Below, one piece after another: positions 35,001-47,000 of a stretch of 64,000 nt of DNA. The DNA lies in the NCBI GenBank assembly GCA_022575985.1, contig JAKSXM010000132.1:2170001-2234000 (forward strand). Reading direction: 5' to 3'. The position numbers and the translations under genes are program-made. The DNA is from Anagrus nilaparvatae. Taxonomy: Eukaryota > Arthropoda > Insecta > Hymenoptera > Mymaridae. The notes beneath the pieces are model-generated. The model was not told the DNA's origin. It worked only from the letters and a program-made list of their open reading frames with translations, and ran no database searches. The first letter of the stretch is position 1, and each line of letters starts with the position of its first letter.

Positions 35001-38000
35001 TCACTTTTGCCCCCCCCCCCCCGCCGAGCCAGACGTTTTTAAACACCCCATCCTATGAACATGTTCCATTTTAAAAATAAAACTGTTTAAATAACTTCAG
35101 TAAGTTCACAAAAGAAATAGTCGATTTGCAAAAAAGCTACTTCCGAAAAAAAATAGTTATTTGGTAGGGACTCCCTTAGAACCCGAAATATGATTTTGAA
35201 TTTTTCGAAAATCGGTTTTTTAATCATAAAAAAAATATATCATCTTACATTTTTTTTATAGTCCTAGTAGGAACCATAATATAACCAATATTTTTTTAAT
35301 TATTTAGAAAATCTCCTGGAGGAGGATCACTTTCTAATACCCGAAAATTTAAAATCTTTTATACTGCCGTTTATCCACGCTTTATGCATTTAAAAGGCTT
35401 AAATATTATAAATTAAATAAATATAAAATCTAAAAAACCCAACAAAAAAAACGTTTTTTTGGGATTTTTTAGGGCCTGTCGTGGCTTAGAGGTCTAATTT
35501 CAACGGGAATCAATGAGTTTTTTGATAACTTTTTGGATGCTACTACTTAGGTTAGGCTTGGTTCTGGGGACCAAATCTCTATACTTATCCAAAAGTATAG
35601 CCTTCAGTAAATTTTCGAAAAAATCGATAATTCTCAAATTTTTTTCGTTTGGATTTCCAAAAAATAATTGTAAATTTACACAAAATAGCTGTAAATACAC
35701 TAAATTTACCAAAAAAAAAAAATAATTGAAAATTTTTGATTGTTTTGTAACATTTCTAAGATTAGTAAAATTAAGATTTTTTTCAAATATTTACAAATTT
35801 TATTTTTCTAAAGTTTATTAATTTTTTATGAATATACTATTTTTTCATAAATTTACTGTAATATTATTTTTACCAGTAGTTTCCAAAATCTTTAAATTTA
35901 GAATTCCCAATAAAATTTCTCCAAATACTTTTTTAGAAAAAAAAAAAATCAAAGAAATTCAAGAAAGAACATGTTCATGCATAAGCTTATATATTTTAGT
36001 TTTCTTAAAAATCAATTGAAATTTATGAAAATAATATTCTTAAATATATTTTGATGCCATTGGCGAAAAATAATCAATTTCATGTACGTAGAAGCCTTCA
36101 TAGCAAGCAAATAGAAAGCATAAAATACATACATTAAAATCATTGAATCGTTTAAAAGTTTGTCTAAAGATTTGTGATCGAATTCGGATAAATAGAGAAT
36201 AATAACTCGTAACGGACGTTCAAATTTTGTTTCCATACTCAAAAAATATTCGATTTCAAAAAGAAAAGGTGCCTAACCACTATATTATTTGCCTGAAGTT
36301 GCTTTTAGCAATATAATGAGCATTTAATTTTTTGAATCTTATTATAAACATGGCCAGGCTGCTTTGCTTGAAATTTTTTTGTTGCTTGAATTTTCGTGCA
36401 AACTGCATCGATTTAAAATTAAATATTCTGCAAAAAACTGAACCTATTTAGAGCTTTTTATATCCAAACTATTTCAAAGATATTTTGGCAGCTATAAAAA
36501 ATATTTTTTTGCCTTAATATAGCTTAAAAATACGCAAACTCGCTCTAGCATTAATTCGTTAATTTTTTTCACGGGCATTTTGTACAATTTTTTCTCTCCT
36601 GCACTGCTATTGGAAAAGTCGCGTTTTCTCTCCACTGACATATAAAATAGTATATTACGAGCCTAGAATAGTAAAGAATGGCCCAAATTACGCGTAAGTT
36701 ATCTTCTAAGGTTAAACCGAGGATAGTAACTGCGATTTGGGGCATTTTTTTTTATGGACTACATGGTAATACAAGTTGGTAAAAAATAAATATACCTTTA
36801 TTGAATTTTTTGATTTTTTTAAATCGCAGTTAATTCTAGAGATTATGAACTGCTGTTTAACCAAAATGCACCCTCTATAAGAGGAGTACACTATAATAAT
36901 AAATTAATAATTAATATTACAAGCCCGAGCGAAAAAGTAAAAAAAAATACATTAAAAAATAAAACGCCGTTAATTAAATTATAACGTATGGGTCAAAAGT
37001 TATTTAAAAAAATATAAAAAAATACATTAAAATTTTTGAAACAATGAAAATTTCGATAACAATTTCAATTTTCGAATTTAAAAACAAAAAAAATAATGTA
37101 CATGTAGGATATAGGATCGATTATATGAATATTTTAAACATGAATATGAATTTTTATCGTAATATCAGCCTATATCAAATATGATACAGAAAAAAAAATT
37201 TTTTTGTTTAAAAACTTCATCAATAATTCATATCATGATATTACAGGTATACAAAGTTTAGAGTGAGTAAAAAAAACGTATAAAAATAAATAAAACGTCA
37301 ATATAACAAAACTAAAAAAATAAACACATTTTCTATAAATTATTCAATCGTATTAATGTTTATTATTTGTTGAATCCATTTAAAATTTTAAAATTATTTA
37401 TTTTATCTATATATTTATTCTACTTTTATTGTTTTAAAGTTGATAGATCAATCGGTTTAACTAAATAAACACATGCGCATTAATAAAAATTTTTAGCTCA
37501 ATGTGTGAAATAAACTTTACCCACTTTAAAGTAGCTAACAATATATTTTCAGGAGTATATGGGATCATCCAAAAACAATCGAAGGTGAAAAGTTTATTCC
37601 AGGCGTTGTATTGTTTAAATTTTAGAGCTAGTTTTCAGAGTAAGTTGTTTTTGAATTATTCAAACTAAAGTTTAGCTTATTTTTACTTTTGCTTTTAACT
37701 TCAAAGGTTTTTTTTTGGATTCGAGTTTTTTTTAACTTTTCAATATTTTAAATTCTATTTTTTAGGTATTGAAAGAGAATAAGATGAATATAAATGTTAC
37801 TTTGAAAAAAAAACTTATATAACTGGTTTATGTGCTGAATTTTGGGCTTTTATGTATCCTTCCTTATGAACATGTACCATGTTCAAAAAAAATTTAAGAT
37901 AAAGTTACATTTATATATTTACTATTATATCAAGTCCCTATAAATTAAAATTATTCAAAGCCCCATTTGACCCTCTCCCCACTATTTTCAGGCCTTCACT

Positions 38001-41000
38001 CCTCCCTAAAAACATACTACATGTTAAAATTTCAGATAACGTTGTTTTAATAATATATAGATAACAAAATACCATGCATCTAGCAAAGCACTATTTTACT
38101 TTATTCTTAATTTTGAGTGGTTTGATTTTAATAAATTGCTAGGGACAAACAACTACTCTATTTTTTAAGAAGATCAATTGCGGTTTAAGGTCCTAATGTA
38201 CCTCAAGCCATTTCTAGATTAGATTAATTTTTTAAATCTATGTGCTTTTACTATAGCAAAAAGTATAGTCAAAGCACACAGGATTAAAAATAATTAATCT
38301 AGTTTAGAAAGATGTCATTGAAGTTCTGAACGTTCAAAGAACTATACTCAACGGAAATATGTAAAAAAAAGTATTTTTATCCTATTTTACTTTTTTTCTG
38401 TGATTTTTCCCAAAAAATAATATTTAAAAATACAAGTTTAGTAAAAAGGAAAAATTTTACGTAAAAAGATAAATTATTTATAAAATTATAGGTTAATAAA
38501 AAACATCACTTCGTGATTAAAATCTAGAATTAAACGAAAGATTAAATTTAAAAAAAGATTTTTGGATCCATATATTACTCTTAATAGTTCAATATCAATT
38601 CCAGTTATCACAAAGCCAAATCAAAATGCGTTTGATATAACCAGACGTACCTGCATAGCCTCAGGAAACGCTTTATAAATCAAACTATATCAAAAGCCCG
38701 AAGAAAGTTGTATATTAAAAAACTACACCACAAGCCTTACACCCACTTAACACAAGGATTTAATATTTTGGAATAAAACTATACCATAAACCCTGTAACC
38801 TGTAACATAACCTAAGAAAATGGTACTAATGGTGAAAAACGTTTTAAGAACAACTTTAGCTATATCTTTCAAAAATCTTCAATACTAAAAACCAGTTATA
38901 AAACTACTTGTAAAAAAATGAAATAAAATTTTGAATAAAAATTTTTGTGCCATTAAAGTTATCTAAAATAGCTGATGTATATATAAATTTATTTGACATT
39001 CATGTACAATGTACATATATTTTTCCCGGGTAAATATACAACTTCTATAATAATATAATACAGGGCAAAAAGCTGTAAGCCTTTTAACTTGTGCTTATTT
39101 GAGATTAACGCCTATAATAATATTAAATAAATGTTGGAAAATCTATATAGCGTTTATAATGGATGTTAAGTGAAAAGCATTAGGGGTTTTGATTTTCATT
39201 TACTTTTCGTTAATATTTTATGTTTTATATTATATTATACGCTGCGTTCTATCTTTGCTATTGCAATTAAAACAAGGGTAAAAGTGAGACATATATATAT
39301 AATATTTGTTTTTATTTGTTGTACTGTTAAAACATAATCTATAAAGTTTTTGTTTCATATTTTTAGTATTTTAGTCTGGACATTATTTTACAAAAAAATT
39401 TTCTATCCTTAGGAAAACAGGAAGACCAGGAAATAATGACGACGCAGAGAGTATTGACAAAAAAAATATCCAAATGCCGCAGGCGGTTTATTAATGAACT
39501 AATATTTTCTTATATATCTAATTCACCGCTTGACTGCACCATTACACCGCTTGTCGTCGCCATTTTTGTACATCAGCGCCGATTTTGTCATTTTACGGTG
39601 GTAGTTTTTTTTTGCAAATAGTCAAGGATATTATGACGCTGCTGGTAAAATCATATAACAAAGCTATGCCCAAAAGACAGGTCCGCAAAGGAAGAACACC
39701 AGCCTACTGATGGAATGCAGAAATAGGACAACTCAGGAGTGCGAGCTTAACAACGAGAAGGAGAGCCATAAGGAGATCAAGAAAAGTCGGAGACTCGCTG
39801 TAAGAAGAAGCAAGTGAGCATGCGAGACAGCTTTGTGCAACGAGGTGGATAGCGACCCATGGGATCTTGGATACAAGATAGACACCAAGAGGAAGAGGAT
39901 TGGTTCTCTGTCTGCAAATGGCGTTATGAATGAGGAGGATGCTAGGCATATAGTTGACGGACTTTTCCCCACCCACCCGGAGAGGAAGAAAGCAGATGAC
40001 TTAGGAGAAAATGACGAGGTTATTCCAGAATTCATGGAGGAGGAGCTATTCACAGCGGTGTACTCACTCAAGAATGGAAAGGCACCAAGACCTGATGGGA
40101 TACCAACTGATATATTGAATACAGCTTCGCATGAGTGTCTAAATTCATCTTATGTATGTACAATACTTGTGTACAAGCGGGCGCTTTCAGCAAACTCTGG
40201 AAAAGAGCCAGACTGGTCCTTATAAGTAAGGGCCATGGGGACCCTAGACTCCCAAACTATTAGCGCCCTCTAGGATTACTGGACACAGCCGGGAAAAAAC
40301 TATGAAAATATGCTGCAACCACGGATACTGAGGGCTATAGAAACTGAAGGAGATCTCTCTTCCTGACAATACGGGTTCCGCCGAGCGAAGTCAACTGTCG
40401 ATGTCGTAAGCAGTATCACCCATGTCATCGAGAATGTTCAGACAGGCAATCACTAGTCAAGAAAAATCACGCTACTAGTGATCCTCAACGTGAAGAATGC
40501 CTTCAAATCAGCAAGAAGGAGCGATTTCATGGAGGGGCTAAAAGATTTGCAGGTGCTAAAATATCTGTGAAGAATCATCAGTAGCTACCTTAGCGATCGG
40601 GTAATAATCTGCGTAATAAATTTCAAGCAATTCAAGCAAACTGCTTGAATTTTCAAGTAAAGCAGCCTGGCCGTGAACTTTAAAAAATATTTTAGATTCA
40701 AAAATCATTAAGAAAAATAATTTTGAGTCTTTACTAAATAAATATGAATAAAAAAAGTTTTAAAAATTAAATAATGTTTTTACTACAGAGTTTAGAAATA
40801 ACCCGCTCCATACATGAGATTTCTCCCCTATCGTTCAAATAACAAGTACTTTTTTAATTGAACAAATATTGTATAAAATTCTTTTAAAAATTTAATTATA
40901 GATTTCATAACAATTTAAATTTATTTTTATAAGAATTCGCTATTGAATTCACCTAGAAAATTAAAAAAAAAACATTTACTTCAAATATTTGTTGAAAAAT

Positions 41001-44000
41001 ATACTTCAATATTACATTTGTAAAGAACATATTTTTGAAATTGAAAAAAAAAAAACATCAAATTCAATTTTTTTTTCGAATTTTTTCATTGAAAAGAATA
41101 AATATTATACATGTAATGTACTTCAAACTTAAATTGAAAAAAATTGATATAAAACACGTCTTTTTACTATAGAAACATTGATCAAAATGGCAGACTGCAA
41201 ATAAAACACTCTTCAATATTTGAAGTATGCATTTTTTTAAATAAATGTTTACATTATTTTGAATTTTTTGTTCAGAATAATTGGTGTAAGGCTTTTGTTA
41301 CTGAAATGGATATTATGCAGTATGTTCATTTTTCGCTTCTTTGTTAATTATAGAAATTATTTTTATAAAAATAATTCTGCGGATAAAAAAAGTTATAACT
41401 GGTTTGTGTGTTAACTCAACCAACATGCTCATTAACATGGGATATGCTGACCTATGTAACATTTTTAATTTATATTTCAAATTTTTTTTTAATTTTGGTC
41501 TACCCCCCTTCCTCTTCCTTGTATTGGTGGTCTTTTTCAACTACCATTCCCTGATAACCATATTGCAATTTTTTTTTCAGTACTGCATCCCGCGTAATTT
41601 TGGATTATGCGAGCCATATATGGGATATGCATTTTCCCATATATCGGCTACATGTCGCCCATATATGGGAAAGTGTAATTTCCATATATCGCCAGAGATC
41701 ATTTCCCACATATGGGGAATATATAGACAAAAGCTTTTTTATCAATTCTCAAATAATTTCTTAAAATTAAGTAGGATATGGAAAAAATAAGTAATATTTA
41801 ATAAAAACCATTTTTTAAAGTTAAAATTCACATTTATTTTGAACAATTAAAAATTTTTTTTGTACAAAGCAAATACAATATATTCAAGAAATATTTAAAG
41901 AGAAGATAAATTAATGAAAATATACATTTTTTTGCATTATTTTTCAACAGTTTGTATCAACACTGGACACTGCTGGAGCATTCCTTAATGATCCTGTAAC
42001 CTACAAAATAAGCAGAGAATTGTTATATGCATTGCAAAAATATATCCATTCATAAAATCAAACTTTTTAGGATAAAAATGACAGAAAAAATCAAACTTAA
42101 AAAGATTTTAGAATAAATTTGACATAAAACTTTTGAAATTAAGGGAAAATTCCAAATTAGCAATTTAAAAGGAAAGGATCCGGCGATAGGGTGTAAGTAA
42201 TGCAAACTTTTTAAATTTATTTTCTTAAAAAGAAATATTAGGTATTGTTAAAGAAAAAAATCTTTATTTTTTGCAAATTTTATGTTGTTTAGAAGTATTT
42301 TTTGGGGCTTCGCCCCCCCCCCATTTCCCAGAAATGCTTCCTGGATCCACCCATATCTTTCTTAAATCATATTGAAAAATCTCACCATTCTGGATGCTTG
42401 AGAAAATCCAACTAGCAGTTTGTCAAACAGATACCAGTATCCGAGAATGAGGTTATGGCCCAGAAAATTAACTGAAAAAATTATATTTTTTTTATAGTTT
42501 TGCACGCTTATTTTAGTAGGAAGAAAATTGTAAAAAAGCAATTTGTAATTTGAAAAGCAATTTGTAATTTTTTATAGTTTTGCAGGCAGTATTTTAGTAA
42601 GAAGAAAATAAGCAATTTGTAATTTTTACTTACAATTTTGCTGCCTTTTTTATAGGTTGCACTGATATTTTCAAACTTTTATTTAAATATCGTCGCTGAT
42701 TATTATTATTCTTGAAAAAGTTAAAACAAAAATTGAAATATTTTTTGAAATGGATTTATTAAACTTTTTAATGTTTATTCTTGTAGATTATTCAAATTAA
42801 TGTTTTTAAATGATTACTTATATTTTTACTCTTAAAAAAAATTTTATTTTCGATGTTTGACAAGAAACTTCTCTTGGTTATGTTACGTTATTGTTTGCAA
42901 TAATATTTTTTTTAGTTATTCTTTTACTTGAACTTAGTTAGTGTTGTTTCCTCACTTTTGACGTAACCAATAAATTAATTAAATAAATTATTTTTATAAT
43001 TAAATATTTTTTTAGTTATATTATTTTATAAATAAAGTTCAGAAATAAAAATTTTGCAACAAGAAAAAATATTCCAAGAAATAATTTTTGCTCTTTTTTT
43101 TAACTTTTTCAAGAATAATAATCAGCGACAAAATTTAAATAAAAGTTTGAAAATATCAATGCAACCTATAAAAAAGGCAGCAAAATTGCAAGTAAAAATT
43201 ACAAATTGCTTATTTTCTTCCTACTAAAATACTGCGTGCAAAACTATAAAAAATGAGTTGGTCTAATCAGTATCCGGAAACACGAACTCACGAACGTTCG
43301 TGACACACGAACGTGCACTTTTCACGCTTCGGAAAATTGTTCGTGAAACACGAACCCAATTTTCACTCCTCGGAAAATGAAGCTTTCACGAACGTTCGTG
43401 AAACATGAAGGTTTCCTCTTACATGAAAAACGAGCTTTCACGAATGTTTGTAAAACACGAACAGAGCTTTCACGAATATTCGTAAAACACGAAAAGCATG
43501 TGTACAGTGTAATTATATAATAAATCTTTTTGATTTATAAATGTTTTAATTAGGACGAGACTACGCTTACCGGAATATCCACAATATCCACGGAGAATAT
43601 TCGTGATATCTCCGTTATATTATTTGTATTGGCGCATGGCCGGGGGGGCCTTCGGCCCCCCAGCCCCATTTGCGTTCTCTGGGTCATATTTGGGCTATGT
43701 ATATCGTGAATATTCGCCGTGGATATCGTGGATATTCCGGTGAGAGTAGTCACTTCGTTTTTAGGTAAAAACTTTACTTGTAAACGATATCCACGGTGAA
43801 TTTCCACGATATACATAGTCCAAATATTACCTCGAGAACTCAAATGGGGCCGAAGGCCCCCCCGGCCATGCGCCAATACAAATAATATACCACTTAGAAA
43901 TCAAAAAGATTTATTATTTGTCCAATAAAAACATAACCTTTGTATTTCACGTTAGTACAATTACCCATATTTTTACTTACGTCAATCGTTAAAAGTAGCA

Positions 44001-47000
44001 GTCGAGAAAATTCAATTTTCGTAAATGAAAATCTTTGTTCCTGTTCAACGAACATTCGTGAAAGCTCGATTTTCATTTTTATGCTGGACATTCGTGTTTT
44101 ACGAACATTCGCGTGAAAGCTCGTTTTTCATGTAAGAGGAAACCTTCGTGCTTCACGAACGTTCGTGAAAGCTCCATTTTCCGAGGAGTGAAAATTGGGT
44201 TCGTGTTTCACGAACAATTTTCCGAAGCGTGAAAAGTGTACGTTCGTGTGTCACGAACGTTCGTGAGTTCGTGTTTCCGGATACTGATTAGACCATCTCA
44301 TAAAAAATTACAAATTGCTTTTCAAATTACAAATTGCTTTTTTACAATTTTCTTCCTACTAAAATAAGCGTGCAAAACTATAAAAAAAATATAATTTTTT
44401 CAGTTAATTTTCTGGGCCATAACCTCATTCTCGGATACTGGTATCTGTTTGACAAACTGCTAGTTGGATTTTCTCAAGCATCCAGAATGGTGAGATTTTT
44501 CAATATGATTTAAGAAAGATATGGGTGGATCCAGGAAGCATTTCTGGGAAATGGGGGGGGGGCGAAGCCCCAAAAAATACTTCTAAACAACATAAAATTT
44601 GCAAAAAATAAAGATTTTTTTCTTTAACAATACCTAATATTTCTTTTTAAGAAAATAAATTTAAAAAGTTTGCATTACTTACACCCTATCGCCGGATCCT
44701 TTCCTTTTAAATTGCTAATTTGGAATTTTCCCTTAATTTCAAAAGTTTTATGTCAAATTTATTCTAAAATCTTTTTAAGTTTGATTTTTTCTGTCATTTT
44801 TATCCTAAAAAGTTTGATTTTATGAATGGATATATTTTTGCAATGCATATAACAATTCTCTGCTTATTTTGTAGGTTACAGGATCATTAAGGAATGCTCC
44901 AGCAGTGTCCAGTGTTGATACAAACTGTTGAAAAATAATGCAAAAAAATGTATATTTTCATTAATTTATCTTCTCTTTAAATATTTCTTGAATATATTGT
45001 ATTTGCTTTGTACAAAAAAAATTTTTAATTGTTCAAAATAAATGTGAATTTTAACTTTAAAAAATGGTTTTTATTAAATATTACTTATTTTTTCCATATC
45101 CTACTTAATTTTAAGAAATTATTTGAGAATTGATAAAAAAGCTTTTGTCTATATATTCCCCATATGTGGGAAATGATCTCTGGCGATATATGGAAATTAC
45201 ACTTTCCCATATATGGGCGACATGTAGCCGATATATGGGAAAATGCATATCCCATATATGGCTCGCATAATCCAAAATTACGCGGGATGTTTTAAAAACT
45301 CTTTTTTTAGGATATACTAAATTTCAAAAACAATATAAAGCCTAATATGTATGTAATATTTTATAATTATTATTTATAATTTGTTAAATATATTAAGTAT
45401 TCATTAATGCATAACAATTGTTATTTGTTATTTTACATTTATTGTAATAAAATATTTATTATATAAAATTTGATGTTAAAAGTTTTATTTTAATTAAATA
45501 TTTCAAAATAACACTATTATTATTATACTTAATGAGAAAAACAAATAAAGAAAAAATAAACTTTAAAACTTTTTAATTATATAAACTTGAATATTAGTTT
45601 TAAAAAAAAGTGTTGAAGTGTAAGAAAAAAAGTTTTGAAAAATTTTTATACAAATATAACTAACTGACTGACTTCAAATTCTTTTCAGAATTTAAAGTCA
45701 ATATTTGAATTGTCAAATCTTTTTTAATTATATTCATAACTATGCAAGTAAAGAAATGATGACACCCCGTGCATTTACATTACTAATTACAAAAAAGTAT
45801 TATTTTAAGAAAATCGAACAAGAAAAAATTCTTTTCAAGGGAAAAATTATTCTATTTGCTGCTTTGGTAAAAAATTGCATAGCTGCCAATATTTTTCGTG
45901 AGAGATTTAGAATTTATGAATAATCCTGAATTAATTTTTGATCTATTAAGCCAACAAAAGCTTCAATTTATCGTGAAAAATGAAAGAAGTTCGAATCTGC
46001 TCTCATTGTCTCAATTTCTCATGAATGATGCTATAAAACCTAACCAGACTAGTATTAAAGGCCACTAATGAACGAATGATTTTTATTCTGAAAAATGGAC
46101 TTAAAATAATTTCAATTTAGGGAGTTGTTATAATTTCGGTTATAGGACTTATAATAATTACTAAGGTAGTTTCAAAAGGTTTTAAGAGAAACATTTGGTT
46201 TGAGAACGTTTATTAATATTAAATTTTGTCTTTCGAGGTTTGTAGATCTAAATAGGATCGTTTTCTATTGATACTCCAGACTCACTGATATAAAAAGATG
46301 ACCAAAAGTAAATTCATAGGTTGAGAAGTTTTAAAATTAAAAAATGAAAATTCAATTCTTTTAATTTATTTTCTTGTCAACAACCAGAAAAATCGTTTTT
46401 TTCGGTACTAACATAGGAAAATCGTACACGACCCTTGTTCATAAAAAAATAATGCCTAAATCCTATTTTAACAAACTCAGCATCGTCTCAGATGGTAATT
46501 TACGTGCAATTTGGGTCATTCTTTATACACGCCTAGCTAGAAAGACCGGATTATGAAAAGGTCGGGCACTTCGGATTTTATAGCGGAAAATGAATGTTCA
46601 GACACTCAGGAAATAGTACCTTTTCGGTTTTAAATGTTTCATCTATATTTTGGCGAGTTATTTTATAAAACGTGTCTCTGGGGGGAGCTGAAAATAAGCA
46701 AAAATTAGAACTGCTCGGATCAGGCTGAAATTTTCAGGAAAGGTTGATTTTTTGGTCCCCAGAAACATGTTGAATCCCGTTTTTGAAAATCAGTAATTCT
46801 CTTCGAGATATTTATCAATATGTCTCCCATTTAAAATACATGGGAAAAGCCATTTAGTAGCGGGTTTTCTTATTTTGCTCTACGATTTTAGTTTGACCAA
46901 GCACCAAACCAACGAGAAAAGTTTTTTTTAACATTAATTTTAAATAAATTATATACACATAAATAATTTAATATACGCAATTTTTAAAAAACGTTATTTT

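Larger units (their letters stand above)
41586..45289. mobile_element. 3.7-kb nested foldback (giant palindrome)
   Basis: CATCCCGCGTAATTTTGG at 41586 is mirrored by CCAAAATTACGCGGGATG ending 45289. Paired positions sum to 86875 at both ends of the outer arms and at an internal checkpoint (42385 with 44490; 42574 with 44301), so the 989-bp arms have no net indel. Ends carry several CCATATATGG-type words. Right of a 679-bp insertion (42575-43253) the arms resume with sum 87554 and enter a different inner palindrome with repeated CACGAACGTTCGTG. The centre has further overlapping hairpins and GC-rich stems. No transposase is recognisable. It sits in the receptor intron. Confidence 0.93.

Noticed and set aside
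35474..35515. tRNA-like 5' half (TGGCTTAGAGGTCTAA), and a similar A-box-like string near 478-515
   Set aside because: No B box at the right distance and no foldable T arm; at most SINE remnants.
39704..40071. Minus-strand open frames of 90 and 112 aa
   Set aside because: Antisense shadows of the degenerate reverse-transcriptase region.
41341..41790. 149-aa open frame entering the left end of the foldback
   Set aside because: It spans the boundary of an integrase-element tail and the palindrome; no domain beyond the short ITGLC tail.
43550..44091. Open frames in the centre of the 3.7-kb foldback
   Set aside because: They cross overlapping hairpins and GC-rich palindromes; composition follows the repeat and there is no recognisable protein.
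45705..45923. 72-aa open frame
   Set aside because: Basic, low-complexity AT-coded peptide in the receptor intron without domain or conserved motif.
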